From: Betaproteobacteria bacterium
GTDB taxonomy: Bacteria > Pseudomonadota > Gammaproteobacteria > Burkholderiales > WYBJ01
Reading direction: 5' to 3'
DNA length: 64,000 bases
Assembly: GCA_009377585.1 (NCBI GenBank)
Contig: WHTS01000022.1
Coordinates: 1 to 64,000, forward strand
How positions within the stretch are numbered: position 1 is the stretch's first letter; the number at the start of each line of letters is the position of its first letter. The notes beneath the pieces are model-generated. The model searched no databases. It was not told where the DNA came from and saw nothing but the letters and a program-made list of their open reading frames with translations. This document shows, piece after piece, positions 35,147-44,397 of the stretch. A program made the translations under genes and the position numbers.

Positions 35147-35318
35147 TATTCGCCCCTTTCGAGTCTAGCGTCTGTCGGTCCTCATTGGTGCGGCGCCGAC
35201 GTGATAAGTTCGAATGTCGCCTGCATTCTTAAAGTCATTTCTGGGAATGCCGGAGTCGGAACAACAGAGCCCCCGACGGCGCACGCCATCGCTCGACCAT
35301 TTTTTGCGGATGCTGCGT

Positions 35319-35618
35319 CTATGCGTTCGGTAGCCGTTCTACTGGAACCATGCGGGACCGCATCACGAAGTGAATGGATTCATCCCAGTCTTCGTCTTCC
35401 GCGTCGGGGTCATCGTCGTAGTCCAGATCGCCGTCCGGCTCATCGAACTCCAAGGCCTCGAATCGGCTCTGTTCTCGCATCAGCTCATCATCGGTGAGGC
35501 GGGCATGGCCCGGAAAACCGTCGACCAGCATAACGCGAAGCAGCGCGAGGTCGGACTGCTTCGCACAGGCGTCCAGCATTGCATCGACTAGCGTACGAAT
35601 CGTATCGGAGCGCTCCAT
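35319..35618 (-). CDS. Small acidic orphan protein
   Basis: A 99-residue protein starting MERSDTIRTLVDAMLDACAK, with a very acidic stretch (DEPDGDLDYDDDPDAEDEDW) in the second half and a basic end. The N-terminus (MxRSxxIR) recalls the family beta start MKRSALIR. The acidic patch could mimic DNA or bind calcium or a basic partner; this is speculation. A GGGGGAACGACG patch precedes the ATG. Confidence 0.55.
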   Translation of the reverse strand: MERSDTIRTLVDAMLDACAKQSDLALLRVMLVDGFPGHARLTDDELMREQSRFEALEFDEPDGDLDYDDDPDAEDEDWDESIHFVMRSRMVPVERLPNA

Positions 35619-36018
35619 CGTCGTTCCCCCCTTTCACGGTGGTGCGGCAATGATTGCGCAGAAGCGTTACATGAATCCGTATGCGCTGCGATCGGAGTTG
35701 CGCGTGCCCCCTGTGACAATGGGCGATCGCTCAGCGTGTTCGAGCGCGAAGGGCAGGCGGCACAGCGAAGCGGCCAAATGTGGCGTCGCTGTCGTCCGCA
35801 CAGAGTGTGTGCATCGGAAACGGCATTTCGCACGTTGCGCGTGTACGCACGGACACTGGGGACGCGCGTCCCGGGTATCTGCCGTTGCGGCGATCCGTAT
35901 GAAGAGTCGATTCGGCCGCCGATTTTGACGTGCCACGAAAGAGCGTCACGCAACTGACATGGTTGGCCCGCATAGTGCCGTCTGAAGCGCAGCACAAAAC
36001 GAATCAGGAGGCAGAACC
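35619..36018. other. Intergenic stretch with no supported gene
   Basis: Open frames on both strands overlap one another and lack motifs. The only clear signal is the AGGAGGCAGAACC ribosome binding site at the right end, which belongs to the Bug remnant. Confidence 0.4.
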
Positions 36019-36312
36019 ATGAATCATAGACGGCTATGTTCCGCAGCGCTTGCTGCATTGGGCTTGATTTATGCGGGCGCTCTTCGCGCGCAGGCCGATT
36101 CGACAGCGTACCCAGCGAAACCCGTCCGAATGATCATTCCACTGCAGACGTCCACCGCACGCGCACTCGCGATGCCTGCGCTGATCAAGCGCCTTGATGC
36201 TCGAGGACTGCAGGCACACGGCTCGACATCGTCGAATTTCGATCGGTACTTGAAGCAAGAGATGATCAGATGGGCCGGTGTCGTGAAGTCGGTCGATATC
36301 CGTGGTGACTGA
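36019..36312 (+). pseudogene. Internally deleted Bug/TctC receptor gene
   Basis: A strong AGGAGG site precedes ATG 36019. The 97-residue frame has a Bug signal peptide (LAALGLIYAGALRAQAD) and the mature start TAYPAKPVRMIIPL. It then jumps straight to QTSTARALAMPALIKRLDAR, GLQAHGSTSSNFDRYLKQEM and IRWAGVVKSVDIRGD, the last helices of the same family. About 220 residues of the binding domain are missing, with the frame kept. It cannot bind substrate as a normal Bug protein. It might still be exported. Confidence 0.8.
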
Positions 36313-36462
36313 CGTCCGAGTCGCTCCTGATACGAGGCGGCTGGATATCGATGCGATGAAATTGGCTGCGCAGCAGGAGATGATCACCGAGTAATTGTTC
36401 TGTCATCAAGAGCATCTAAAGTCGCTCGCAAGACCTAGGCCGTTCCCTCGGATTCTCATGCC

Positions 36463-36888
36463 ATGTTTCGATCCGCCAAGCGCGCCGCCGTGCGCGGTTT
36501 CACCCTGCTCGAGCTGCTGGTGGTCATGGTGATCATCGGCCTCCTCGCAGGGTTCGTGGCGCCGAGGTATTTCGGCCAGATCGGCAAGTCGGAGGTGAAG
36601 GTCGCGCGCGCCCAGGTCGATGCCCTGGAAAAGGCTCTGGACCAGTATCGCCTGGATACCGGCCGCTATCCTTCCACCGAGCAGGGTCTGAGCGCGCTGG
36701 TCGAGCGCCCCGGAGACGAATCGAAATGGGCGGGTCCGTACCTGCGAAAGCGCGTGCCCCTCGATCCCTGGGGCAAGCCTTATGTCTACCGCTTCCCCGG
36801 CGAGCGAAGTGAGTTCGATCTGGTCTCACTCGGGCGCGATGGGCAACCCGGCGGGTCGGGCGCGGACGAGGATATCGTCAACTGGTGA
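36463..36888 (+). CDS. gspG: Major pseudopilin GspG
   Basis: The 141-residue protein has a short basic leader and the prepilin-peptidase motif G-FTLLELLVVMVIIGLLAG, with the conserved Glu at +5. The globular part is typical: LDQYRLDTGRYPSTEQGL, GPYLRKRVPLDPWGKPY and DLVSLGRDGQPGG. It polymerises into the type II secretion pseudopilus. It is the first gene of a run of tightly packed genes; the GspF start is 10 bases past its stop. A CTGTCAT half-site lies about 60 bases upstream (36400-36406). Confidence 0.95.
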   Translation: MFRSAKRAAVRGFTLLELLVVMVIIGLLAGFVAPRYFGQIGKSEVKVARAQVDALEKALDQYRLDTGRYPSTEQGLSALVERPGDESKWAGPYLRKRVPLDPWGKPYVYRFPGERSEFDLVSLGRDGQPGGSGADEDIVNW

Positions 36889-36898
36889 GCAGCCAATC

Positions 36899-38071
36899 GT
36901 GCACTTCGAGGTGAGAATGCTTGCGCCCGAGGGCGTCGTGGCGCTCCAGCTGGAAGCGATCGACCGCGATGCGGCCGCACGGCAGGCGAACGCGCGCGGG
37001 CTGCCGGTACTGTCCGTCATGCCGCGCCGGTCGCTTGCTCTTCGCGCCGAGCGATTCTCGCTCGTTCTGTTCACGCAGGAGCTGCTCGCGCTGCTGCGCG
37101 CCGGCCTGGGCCTGATCGGGTCGATCCGCGCGCTGGCCGAGCGGCGCGCGGGCATCGGAAGCGTCACCTTGCGCGGCGTTCTGGAGCAATTGAGCGACGG
37201 CAAGCCGCTGTCCATGGCGCTGTCGCGGTTTCCGCGGGCGTTTCCGCTCGTTTACGTCGAATCGGTCCGCGCGTCCGAGAGAACCGGCGCGCTGGCCGAG
37301 GCGTTGTCGCGGTTCGTGCAATACCAGGGACAGGTCGAGCAGATCCGGCAGAAGCTCGTCTCGGCGCTGATCTACCCCGCGTTGCTGCTGATTGTCGGAG
37401 CGGCGGTGTCGCTCTTTCTGATCGGCTACGTCGTGCCGCGCTTTGGCGGTGTATACCTGGAGCTCAACAAGGAGCTGCCGTGGGCATCGCGCCTGTTGTT
37501 CGAGCTCGGCGGCTTCATCGATCGGCATGTGCTGGAGGGAGCGTTGCTCTGCGCGGCGCTGGTTGCCGGAATCACATGGGCCCTTCGCGCCGGTGAGTTG
37601 CAGACCCGCCTGGCTCGCCTGCTGCCCCGCGTTCCGTTCGTGGGCGAGCGGCTCGTGATCTACCGGTTGACGCGCCTGTACCGGACCGTCGCCATGCTGC
37701 TGCACGGTGGTGTCCCGCTGGTGTCTGCGCTGCGCATGGCCTCCGGCCTGCTGGATTCGGCGTCGCGCCAGCAGTTGGAGCAAGCCACCGCCGAGGTCCG
37801 TGACGGCGGCTCGCTGTCGGCCGCACTGGAACGGCACGCGCTCACCACGCCGATCGCCGGTCGCATGCTCCAGGTCGGCGAGCGCAGCGGCGACCTGGCG
37901 GGGCTCATGGAACAGGCGGCGGCCTTTCACGAAGAAGAGCTCGGGCGCTGGGTCGAGCGCGCCACCCGCATGCTCGAGCCCTGTCTGATGCTCTTGATTG
38001 GCACACTGATCGGCGGGATCGTGGTGCTGATGTACATGCCCATCTTCGATCTCGCGGGAACGCTGCAATGA
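36899..38071 (+). CDS. gspF: Type II secretion inner-membrane platform protein GspF
   Basis: GTG 36899 was chosen because the product then opens VHFEVRMLAPEG, the family's usual start. The 390-residue protein has two GspF repeats, each with an FTQELLALLRAGLGL or RTVAMLLHGGVPLVSAL block, and three membrane segments (SALIYPALLLIVGAAVSLFL, ALLCAALVAGITWAL, LMLLIGTLIGGIVVLMY). It forms the inner-membrane platform contacted by the GspE ATPase. Its stop overlaps the GspE start by 4 bases (ATGA). Confidence 0.94.
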   Translation: MHFEVRMLAPEGVVALQLEAIDRDAAARQANARGLPVLSVMPRRSLALRAERFSLVLFTQELLALLRAGLGLIGSIRALAERRAGIGSVTLRGVLEQLSDGKPLSMALSRFPRAFPLVYVESVRASERTGALAEALSRFVQYQGQVEQIRQKLVSALIYPALLLIVGAAVSLFLIGYVVPRFGGVYLELNKELPWASRLLFELGGFIDRHVLEGALLCAALVAGITWALRAGELQTRLARLLPRVPFVGERLVIYRLTRLYRTVAMLLHGGVPLVSALRMASGLLDSASRQQLEQATAEVRDGGSLSAALERHALTTPIAGRMLQVGERSGDLAGLMEQAAAFHEEELGRWVERATRMLEPCLMLLIGTLIGGIVVLMYMPIFDLAGTLQ

Positions 38072-39765
38072 ACGATCGCCTCGATTCCCGCGCAGCGAAC
38101 GAGACGGCACTGGCCCCCGACGTACTCGAGCGCGCGCGACTGGTGGCGGCAGAGCGCGGTGGCCGGGTGATGGAGGCACTGGAGGAGTGCACGGCGCTTC
38201 CGCCCGACCGGTTCGTCGCCGAGTTGGCGCGCCAGTTCGGGATGCGCGCACTCACCATGCCGGCCATGCAGGCCATGACGCCGAGATTCGATCTGATTCC
38301 GTTCCCCGAATCGCTGCGGCGCGAATGCGTGCTTCTCGACGGGCAGGACCAGGGTCTTACCCTTGCGACCAGCGATCCGTTCGATCTTGCGCTGCGCGCC
38401 TGGGCCGAGGAGCGGGTGCCCGCAGCGTTCGCCATCGCCATCGCGCACCGCGACGATCTCGACGCGTTCCTGCACCGCTACGAGGACGGCATGCGGGCGA
38501 TGGATTCGCTCGCCGGCCTGACCGAAACGGCCGGGCCGGCGAAGTCGGTCGAGGATCTTTCGATCCGCAGCATCAGCGACGACGCGAACCCGGTGGTGAA
38601 ACTGGTCAACTCGACGCTCTACGACGCGCTCAAGCTGGGCGCGAGCGATGTCCACCTGGAAACGAGCGCCGAGGCGCTCAACATCAAGTACCGGCTCGAC
38701 GGGGTGTTGTCGATCGCCGGCCGATCGCCCGGCGGCACGTTCGCCGAGCAGGTCATCTCGCGCGTCAAGGTGATGGCCGAGCTCGATATCGCCGAGCGGC
38801 GCGTGCCGCAGGACGGGCGCTTCAAGATCGCGGCGCGCGGACGCGAGATCGACGTGCGCGTCTCGATCATGCCGAGCATTCACGGCGAGGATGCGGTGCT
38901 GCGCATCCTCGACAAGCAGGCCCTGGCCGACCAGGTGCTCGGCTTGCGGCTGGAGGCGCTCGGATTCGCCCCGGCGGTGCTCGCCGCCATCCGCGAGCTT
39001 GCCGTCCAGCCCTACGGCATGCTGCTCGTGACCGGACCGACCGGCAGCGGCAAGACGACCACGCTCTATGCGGCCCTGAGCGAGATCAACCGCGGCATCG
39101 ACAAGATCGTCACGATCGAGGACCCGGTCGAATACCAGCTTCCCGGGGTATTGCAGATCCCGGTGAACGAGAAGAAGGGGCTCACGTTCGCACGCGGCCT
39201 GCGCTCGATCCTGCGCCACGACCCCGACAAGATCATGGTGGGCGAGATCCGCGATCCCGAAACAGCGCAGATCGCGGTCCAGGCGGCGCTGACTGGGCAC
39301 CTGGTGTTCACCACCGTGCACGCGAACAACGTGTTCGACGTGATCGGCCGCTTCACGCACATGGCGGTCGAGCCGCAGAGCTTCATGTCGGCGTTGAACG
39401 GCATCGTCGCGCAACGCCTGATGCGCGTGAACTGTCCGCATTGCTCGATACCGGTCGAGTCGAGCTGCGCCGAGCTGCAACGCTACGGTCTGGAGCCCGC
39501 ACGGCAGGCGAGCCTCGCTCTGCGGGCAGGCAGCGGCTGCGGCCAGTGCCGCGGCAGCGGGTATCGGGGCCGGCGCGCCATCGCCGAAGTGCTGCTCGTC
39601 GACGACGAGCTGCGCGAGCTGATCGCGGCGCGCGAGCCGCCGCGCCGGATCAAGTCCGTGGCGCAGGCGCGGGGCTTTCGCTCGCTGCGCACGGCGGCAC
39701 TCGATCTGGTGATCAACGGCGAGAGCACCTTCGAGGAGCTGAATCGTGTCACCCTGGCCGCGTGA
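38068..39765 (+). CDS. gspE: Type II secretion/pilus assembly ATPase GspE
   Basis: The 565-residue ATPase has an N-terminal domain and an N2 domain (KLGASDVHLETSAEAL, RVPQDGRFKI). Walker A is GPTGSGKTTT near residue 322, followed by the Asp box (VTIEDPVEYQLPG), Walker B (KIMVGEIRDPETA) and the His box (GHLVFTTVHANN). Two CxxC pairs (NCPHCS and GCGQCRGSGYRGR) form the zinc site typical of GspE/PilB. It powers pseudopilus assembly. The next gene begins 20 bases before its stop. Confidence 0.95.
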   Translation: MNDRLDSRAANETALAPDVLERARLVAAERGGRVMEALEECTALPPDRFVAELARQFGMRALTMPAMQAMTPRFDLIPFPESLRRECVLLDGQDQGLTLATSDPFDLALRAWAEERVPAAFAIAIAHRDDLDAFLHRYEDGMRAMDSLAGLTETAGPAKSVEDLSIRSISDDANPVVKLVNSTLYDALKLGASDVHLETSAEALNIKYRLDGVLSIAGRSPGGTFAEQVISRVKVMAELDIAERRVPQDGRFKIAARGREIDVRVSIMPSIHGEDAVLRILDKQALADQVLGLRLEALGFAPAVLAAIRELAVQPYGMLLVTGPTGSGKTTTLYAALSEINRGIDKIVTIEDPVEYQLPGVLQIPVNEKKGLTFARGLRSILRHDPDKIMVGEIRDPETAQIAVQAALTGHLVFTTVHANNVFDVIGRFTHMAVEPQSFMSALNGIVAQRLMRVNCPHCSIPVESSCAELQRYGLEPARQASLALRAGSGCGQCRGSGYRGRRAIAEVLLVDDELRELIAAREPPRRIKSVAQARGFRSLRTAALDLVINGESTFEELNRVTLAA

Positions 39766-40543
39766 CCGGATTCTCGCATGGCTCTGTCCGCGCGCCGTCG
39801 TCATCGCGCGGCAGCGCTTCGGCCTGGGCAATGCCCGGATCGTGGCGCACAGGGAACGGGCGCTGCCGCGGGCGCAGCCCGCCCGCGACGGATTGGCGTG
39901 CGTGGCCGCGCTGGAGGCCGAGCTCGAGGAAAGCGGCTGGAGCGGCGCCGCGCTTTCGGTGTGCATCTCGGATCATTTCGTGCGCTACGCCGTGCTCGCA
40001 TGGCGGCCGGGTCTGCGCGCGCGCGCCGATTGGGAGGCCTACGCGGCCCACGAGCTCGAAGCGCGCTACCAATGGAAGCGTCACAACGAGATTCGCATCG
40101 CACACGCGCCCAACGGCGCCGCTCGGCTGGCCGCGGCGGTCGACGAGGAGCTGCCGCAACTGTTGCTCGATATGGCGGAAAGAAGGCGCCTGCGCATGGC
40201 CGCCCTGGAGCCGAATGCATGCCGCGTCGCGAACCGCTATCGGCGCAAGCTCGGACGTCGCGGGCACCTGCTCGTCGCCGAGCCCGGGCGGGTGACCTGG
40301 CTCAGTGTGGCGGACGATCGCTGGAGCGGCGCCATCAGTGTGCGCAACGACGATTGCAATGGCCTTGGCGCGTTGGTCATGCACGCCCGCCTGCACGGCG
40401 GCTACGATCCCGAGGTCGACACGGTATGGGCTTGGGGGACGCTGGATGACGCTGCGATCGCACTTGCCCGGCTTGCGGGCGTCTCGCGGCTGGAGCCCCC
40501 GAGCGCCACGCCGCCCTCGTGCAGCGCGCTGGGCCTCATCTGA
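39746..40543 (+). CDS. PilM/GspL-like assembly protein
   Basis: A 265-residue protein starting at GTG 39746 within the end of gspE. Similarity is weak, but position (after GspE, before PilN-like) and features fit the cytoplasmic actin-like half of GspL or a divergent PilM. It has SVCISDHFVRYAVLAW, EAYAAHELEARYQW and LLVAEPGRVTWLSVADDRW, matching the ATPase-fold layout of MshI-type proteins. No membrane segment. Its stop overlaps the next start by one base (TGATG). Confidence 0.65.
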   Translation: MSPWPRDRILAWLCPRAVVIARQRFGLGNARIVAHRERALPRAQPARDGLACVAALEAELEESGWSGAALSVCISDHFVRYAVLAWRPGLRARADWEAYAAHELEARYQWKRHNEIRIAHAPNGAARLAAAVDEELPQLLLDMAERRRLRMAALEPNACRVANRYRRKLGRRGHLLVAEPGRVTWLSVADDRWSGAISVRNDDCNGLGALVMHARLHGGYDPEVDTVWAWGTLDDAAIALARLAGVSRLEPPSATPPSCSALGLI

Positions 40544-41085
40544 TGCCGTCCGCATTGCAGATCGACTTCGCGGGTGCACCGCGCGGCGGGAGCCAGGGCG
40601 GCGCGATCCTTCTCGTCGCCGGCCTCGCGGTCGCGGCGGGTATCCTCGGCAGCTACCTGCACCTGCGGCAGGAAACCGATGCCGTTCAGGCGCGCATCGA
40701 AGCCCTGTCCCGGAGCATGCGCGCAAACGGCGCTGAAACCCTGGAGCGCGATCCCCGCAAACTGCGCGTGCTGCGGGCGCGCATCGAAGCGTCGAACCGC
40801 ATTCTGAGCGCCCTCGACCAGCCGTGGATCCGTCTGTTCGACGAGCTCGAGTCGGCCACCGTCGACGGCGTCACCTTGCTCGCGATGGAGCCGGACGGCT
40901 CGAAGGCGCTCGTGCGCCTGGTCGGCGAAGCGCGTGACCGGGACACGCTGTCGCGCTATCTCGAGCGCCTGGGAAGGCTCGCCTCCTTGCGCGAGGTGCG
41001 GCTGAACCAGCACGAGCTGCGCGACGCCCAGGGCGGCAGCAGCTTGCGCTTCGTCGTTTCCGCGCGCTGGGTCCGCCCGGCATGA
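40543..41085 (+). CDS. PilN-like (GspL C-terminal type) membrane protein
   Basis: The 180-residue protein has one membrane helix near residues 20-40 (GGAILLVAGLAVAAGILGSY), a coiled coil (LRQETDAVQARIEALSRSM) and a small ferredoxin-like domain ending VVSARW. This is the architecture of PilN or the periplasmic half of GspL. It probably pairs with the PilO-like protein next to it in the inner membrane. It overlaps the genes on both sides. Confidence 0.75.
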   Translation: MPSALQIDFAGAPRGGSQGGAILLVAGLAVAAGILGSYLHLRQETDAVQARIEALSRSMRANGAETLERDPRKLRVLRARIEASNRILSALDQPWIRLFDELESATVDGVTLLAMEPDGSKALVRLVGEARDRDTLSRYLERLGRLASLREVRLNQHELRDAQGGSSLRFVVSARWVRPA

Positions 41086-41630
41086 ACGGGCTGGTAGAGG
41101 CGCTCAGCCGGTTCGTCGACGACATCGGCAAGCCCGGCGTCATCGGCCTCGGTTTGCTCGTGTTCGCGTCGAGCCTGGCCGCCGGCATGGTGCTCCCCGC
41201 ATACGAGGCGCTGCAGGCGGCGCGCGCGCAGCACGAGCGCATCGCGCAGCGAATGGACGCGACGTCGAGCCGTCGCGACGGGCGCAAGGCCGACATCCAA
41301 ACGGAGCTCGCGACATTCATGCGCCATTTCCCGCCGGCCGACGAGGCGCGGCAGGATATCCTGCGGTTGCAGGCCTTCGCCGCCAATCACGGCATCCAGC
41401 TGCGCAGCGGCGAATACCGCCTGGCGCCGGAGCGCGGCATCGAGCTGGTCCGCCACCAGATCGCCTTTCCGGTCACCGGCCCGTATCAAAGCATCCGCGC
41501 GTTCATTGCCGAAGCGCTCGCAGAGCTGCCTTCGGCCGCGCTCGAGTCGGTGTCGTTCAAGCGCGATTCGGTCGTCGCGCGCGAGATCGAAGCCCGTCTT
41601 CAGTTCGCGCTCTACACCGCGGGCACATGA
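41082..41630 (+). CDS. PilO/GspM-like membrane protein
   Basis: A 182-residue protein with one membrane helix (PGVIGLGLLVFASSLAAGMV) followed by a coiled coil (LQAARAQHERIAQRM) and a periplasmic domain with FMRHFPPADEARQDILRLQ and HQIAFPVTGPYQSIRAFIAE. This is the PilO/GspM pattern. It overlaps the previous gene by 4 bases (ATGA) and the next by 4. Confidence 0.75.
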   Translation: MNGLVEALSRFVDDIGKPGVIGLGLLVFASSLAAGMVLPAYEALQAARAQHERIAQRMDATSSRRDGRKADIQTELATFMRHFPPADEARQDILRLQAFAANHGIQLRSGEYRLAPERGIELVRHQIAFPVTGPYQSIRAFIAEALAELPSAALESVSFKRDSVVAREIEARLQFALYTAGT

Positions 41631-42175
41631 AGATCGCACCCAGGACCCGTCGCTGGGCGCTGTTCGCTGCCCTGCCGCTGGCGGCAGCGGCTGCGCTGCG
41701 CGCCAACAACGACGATGAAGCCGCCTCGCGGGAACGCAGTGCGGATGCGCGTCCACGCGACGCGGTGAGCGCCGCAACCGCCGCCACGCGCGAACGCGAG
41801 GCCCTGCCCCACGTCGATATGGAGCGGCTTCAGGCGCTCCCGCGGCGTCACGTATCGGAGCAGCCGTTCGTGGATCCATTCTTCGCCGGGCCGGCAGCCG
41901 CGCCGGACAGCGCGCAGACGGCAGAGACAGCAGCGCCCCCGCCGCCGCCTCCGCCGCCCGAGGCTCCTGCGCTTCCCTTCCGGTTCATCGGACGCCAGGA
42001 CGCCGACGGCGTGCCGCTCATCTTTCTGGAACAACAGGAACAGATCCATATCGTGCGTATCGGCGAGACCGTCGCGGACGCCTGGCGCCTGGACAAGGCC
42101 GACGACCAGGCGCTCGTCTTCACCTACGTCCCGCTCGGACAGCAGCGAAAGCTCGCGACGGGGAGCTCGGGTTGA
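41627..42175 (+). CDS. GspC/PilP-like periplasmic connector
   Basis: The 182-residue protein has an N-terminal anchor (RRWALFAALPLAAAAAL), a long linker ending in a run of nine prolines (APPPPPPPPP), and a small beta domain: PFRFIGRQDADGVPLIFLE and IVRIGETVADAWRLDKAD. This matches the homology-region domain of GspC and PilP, which links the inner-membrane complex to the secretin. The secretin start overlaps its stop (TTGA). Confidence 0.72.
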   Translation: MKIAPRTRRWALFAALPLAAAAALRANNDDEAASRERSADARPRDAVSAATAATREREALPHVDMERLQALPRRHVSEQPFVDPFFAGPAAAPDSAQTAETAAPPPPPPPPEAPALPFRFIGRQDADGVPLIFLEQQEQIHIVRIGETVADAWRLDKADDQALVFTYVPLGQQRKLATGSSG

Positions 42176-44397
42176 GGCGCCTCGGCGCCTTGCTGGTTGC
42201 GGCTGCGCTGGCTGGCTGCGCGACGACATCGGAGCTCGATCAGGCGCGGCAGCTGACAGACGCGGGCCGTCTCGAAGAGGCGCTTGCCCGTTTCGAAAAG
42301 CTCACCGTCGAGCATCCCGGAAATGCGCAGTATCGCGCCGCGTTCGCGAGCCAGCGCGAGCTGGTGGTCAATCGCTGGCTTGCCGAGGCCGAAACGCTGC
42401 GTGCGAGCGGCGCCTACACGCAGGCGCAGGCGAAGTATCAGCGCGTGCTCGATCTGCTTCCGGGCAATGCGCGCGCGACGGCCGGCCTTTCTCAGATCGA
42501 GGCCGAACGCAACGCCGACGCCCTGGTGGAACGCGCGCAGGCGGAACTGAAGCGCGGCGATACGGCTGCTGCCGAGGCTCGGCTGCGCGAGGCGCTGGCG
42601 CAGGCGCCTCAGCACCGGGCGGCCCGGACGCTGGCGCATCGATTGGAGGAGCGCCGCGCCATCGAGGCCGGGCCGAAGCAACCCCGTCTGGGCGAGCAGT
42701 TCTCGAAGACCATAAGCCTGCAGTTTCGCGACGCGAACCTGCGCCAGGTGTTCGAAATCATCTCGCGGGCGCACGGCATCAATTTCGTGTTCGACAAGGA
42801 CGTGCGCCCGGATATGCGCGTCACGATATTCGTTCGGGACACCGCGATCGAGGACATCGTCAAGCTCGTGCTGGCGACCAATCAGCTCGAGCGCAAGGTT
42901 CTCAACGAGAACTCGATACTGATCTATCCCAATACGCCGGCCAAGGCGCGGGAGTACCAGGATCTGGTGACGCGCAGCTTCTATCTCGGCAATGCGGACG
43001 CCAAGCAGACGCTCAACCTGGTGCGCGCGCTGGTGAAGACACGCGACGTGTACATCGACGAGAAGCTGAACCTGCTGGTGATGCGCGACACGCCCGCGGC
43101 CGTGCACTACGCGGAGAAGCTCATCCTCAACCAGGATCTGGCCGAGCCGGAGGTCATGCTCGAAGTGGAAGTGCTCGAGGTGAGCCGGACGCGGCTGCAG
43201 GAGCTCGGCGTGCGCTTCCCGGACCGGATCAATTTCGGCCCGCTCGGGATCGACGGCGGGGCGCCGCCCTCGGAGTTCGAGCTCTCCAGCTCGGCGCTGC
43301 GCGCGACGGTGGCGAATCCGGCGCTCATCCTCAACATGAAGCTGCAGGACGGAAGCACCAACGTGCTCGCGAATCCGCGCATCCGCGTGCGCAATCGGGA
43401 GAAGGCGCGCATCCATATCGGCGAGAAAGTGCCGGTGGTCACGACCACCAGCACGGCGAATGTCGGCGTGTCGGCGTCGGTGAACTACCTCGAGGTCGGA
43501 TTGAAGCTCGACGTCGAGCCGAACGTCTACCTGGACGACGAGATCGCGATCAAGGTCGAGCTCGAGGTGAGCAACATCATCGAGACGCTGGATCTTTTCA
43601 ACACCCGGGCATACCGACTGGGCTCGCGCAACGCCACCACCACGCTGCGCCTGCGCGACGGCGAGACGCAGGTCCTGGCGGGCCTGATCCAGGACGAAGA
43701 CCGGCGCACCGCCAACAAGGTTCCGGTTCTCGGCGACATTCCGATTCTCGGGCGACTGTTCTCGAGCAACAACGATACCACGACCAAGAACGAGATCGTG
43801 CTGCTCATCACGCCACACGTCATCCGCAACATCCTGCGCCCCGAATCGCGCTTCGCCGAGATCGCCTCGGGAACGGACGCGGCCATCGGCGCCGAGCCGC
43901 TGAAGCTCCGGACCTCGGCCCCCTCGCAAATGAGCATCTCGTCCGGGCAGTCCGGCGCCGGGCCTGCGCGCCCCGCGCCGCAGGCGGGTGGAAAGACTTC
44001 GCCCGTGCGAACGGCGGCTCCGGTCGATCTGGTGCTGTCGGCGCCGGCGCAAGCGGCGATCGGATCCGAGTTCAGCGTGCAGGTGGGATTGTCGAGCGCG
44101 ACCGGCGTCGCGCGCCGGACGAGCTTCGAGCTCGCCTACGAACCGGCTCTGCTGCAACCCGTGGGCGACCCGCAGGTCGCCAAGCCGGGGCAGACCGGGG
44201 CCGGCCGAATTCCCGTGACGATCGACCTGGTGGCCGATTCCGGGATTCCGACCCGTGAAGTGCGCTTCCGGGTGATCGCCAAGGAGCCAGGCGAGGCGCG
44301 ACTTTCGGTGGAGGGCGCTGCGGTGCTCGGCAACGACGACCAGCCCATCCCGGGCAACGTCCCCCCGGCGCACACGCTCCGGATCGTGCCGAAATGA
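42172..44397 (+). CDS. gspD: Secretin GspD-type lipoprotein with TPR-like start and cohesin-like end
   Basis: Start TTG 42172 overlaps the previous stop. The 741-residue protein has a lipobox (LVAAALAGCAT). Next comes a helical repeat region (residues about 25-170) with LTDAGRLEEALARFEKL and AQAKYQRVLDLLPGNARATA, resembling tetratricopeptide repeats. N-domains follow (ISLQFRDANLRQVFEIISR), then the secretin channel (LANPRIRVRNREKARIHIGE, TTLRLRDGETQVLAGLIQDE, VPVLGDIPILGRLFSS). After the channel, about 130 residues (DLVLSAPAQAAIGSEFSVQV, FELAYEPALLQPVGD) resemble a cohesin fold. The TPR and cohesin parts set it apart from classic GspD. Confidence 0.92.
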   Translation: MRRLGALLVAAALAGCATTSELDQARQLTDAGRLEEALARFEKLTVEHPGNAQYRAAFASQRELVVNRWLAEAETLRASGAYTQAQAKYQRVLDLLPGNARATAGLSQIEAERNADALVERAQAELKRGDTAAAEARLREALAQAPQHRAARTLAHRLEERRAIEAGPKQPRLGEQFSKTISLQFRDANLRQVFEIISRAHGINFVFDKDVRPDMRVTIFVRDTAIEDIVKLVLATNQLERKVLNENSILIYPNTPAKAREYQDLVTRSFYLGNADAKQTLNLVRALVKTRDVYIDEKLNLLVMRDTPAAVHYAEKLILNQDLAEPEVMLEVEVLEVSRTRLQELGVRFPDRINFGPLGIDGGAPPSEFELSSSALRATVANPALILNMKLQDGSTNVLANPRIRVRNREKARIHIGEKVPVVTTTSTANVGVSASVNYLEVGLKLDVEPNVYLDDEIAIKVELEVSNIIETLDLFNTRAYRLGSRNATTTLRLRDGETQVLAGLIQDEDRRTANKVPVLGDIPILGRLFSSNNDTTTKNEIVLLITPHVIRNILRPESRFAEIASGTDAAIGAEPLKLRTSAPSQMSISSGQSGAGPARPAPQAGGKTSPVRTAAPVDLVLSAPAQAAIGSEFSVQVGLSSATGVARRTSFELAYEPALLQPVGDPQVAKPGQTGAGRIPVTIDLVADSGIPTREVRFRVIAKEPGEARLSVEGAAVLGNDDQPIPGNVPPAHTLRIVPK

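Noticed and set aside
37927-44373. Long minus-strand frames opposite gspE and gspD
   Set aside because: They mirror canonical T2SS genes and show no motif.
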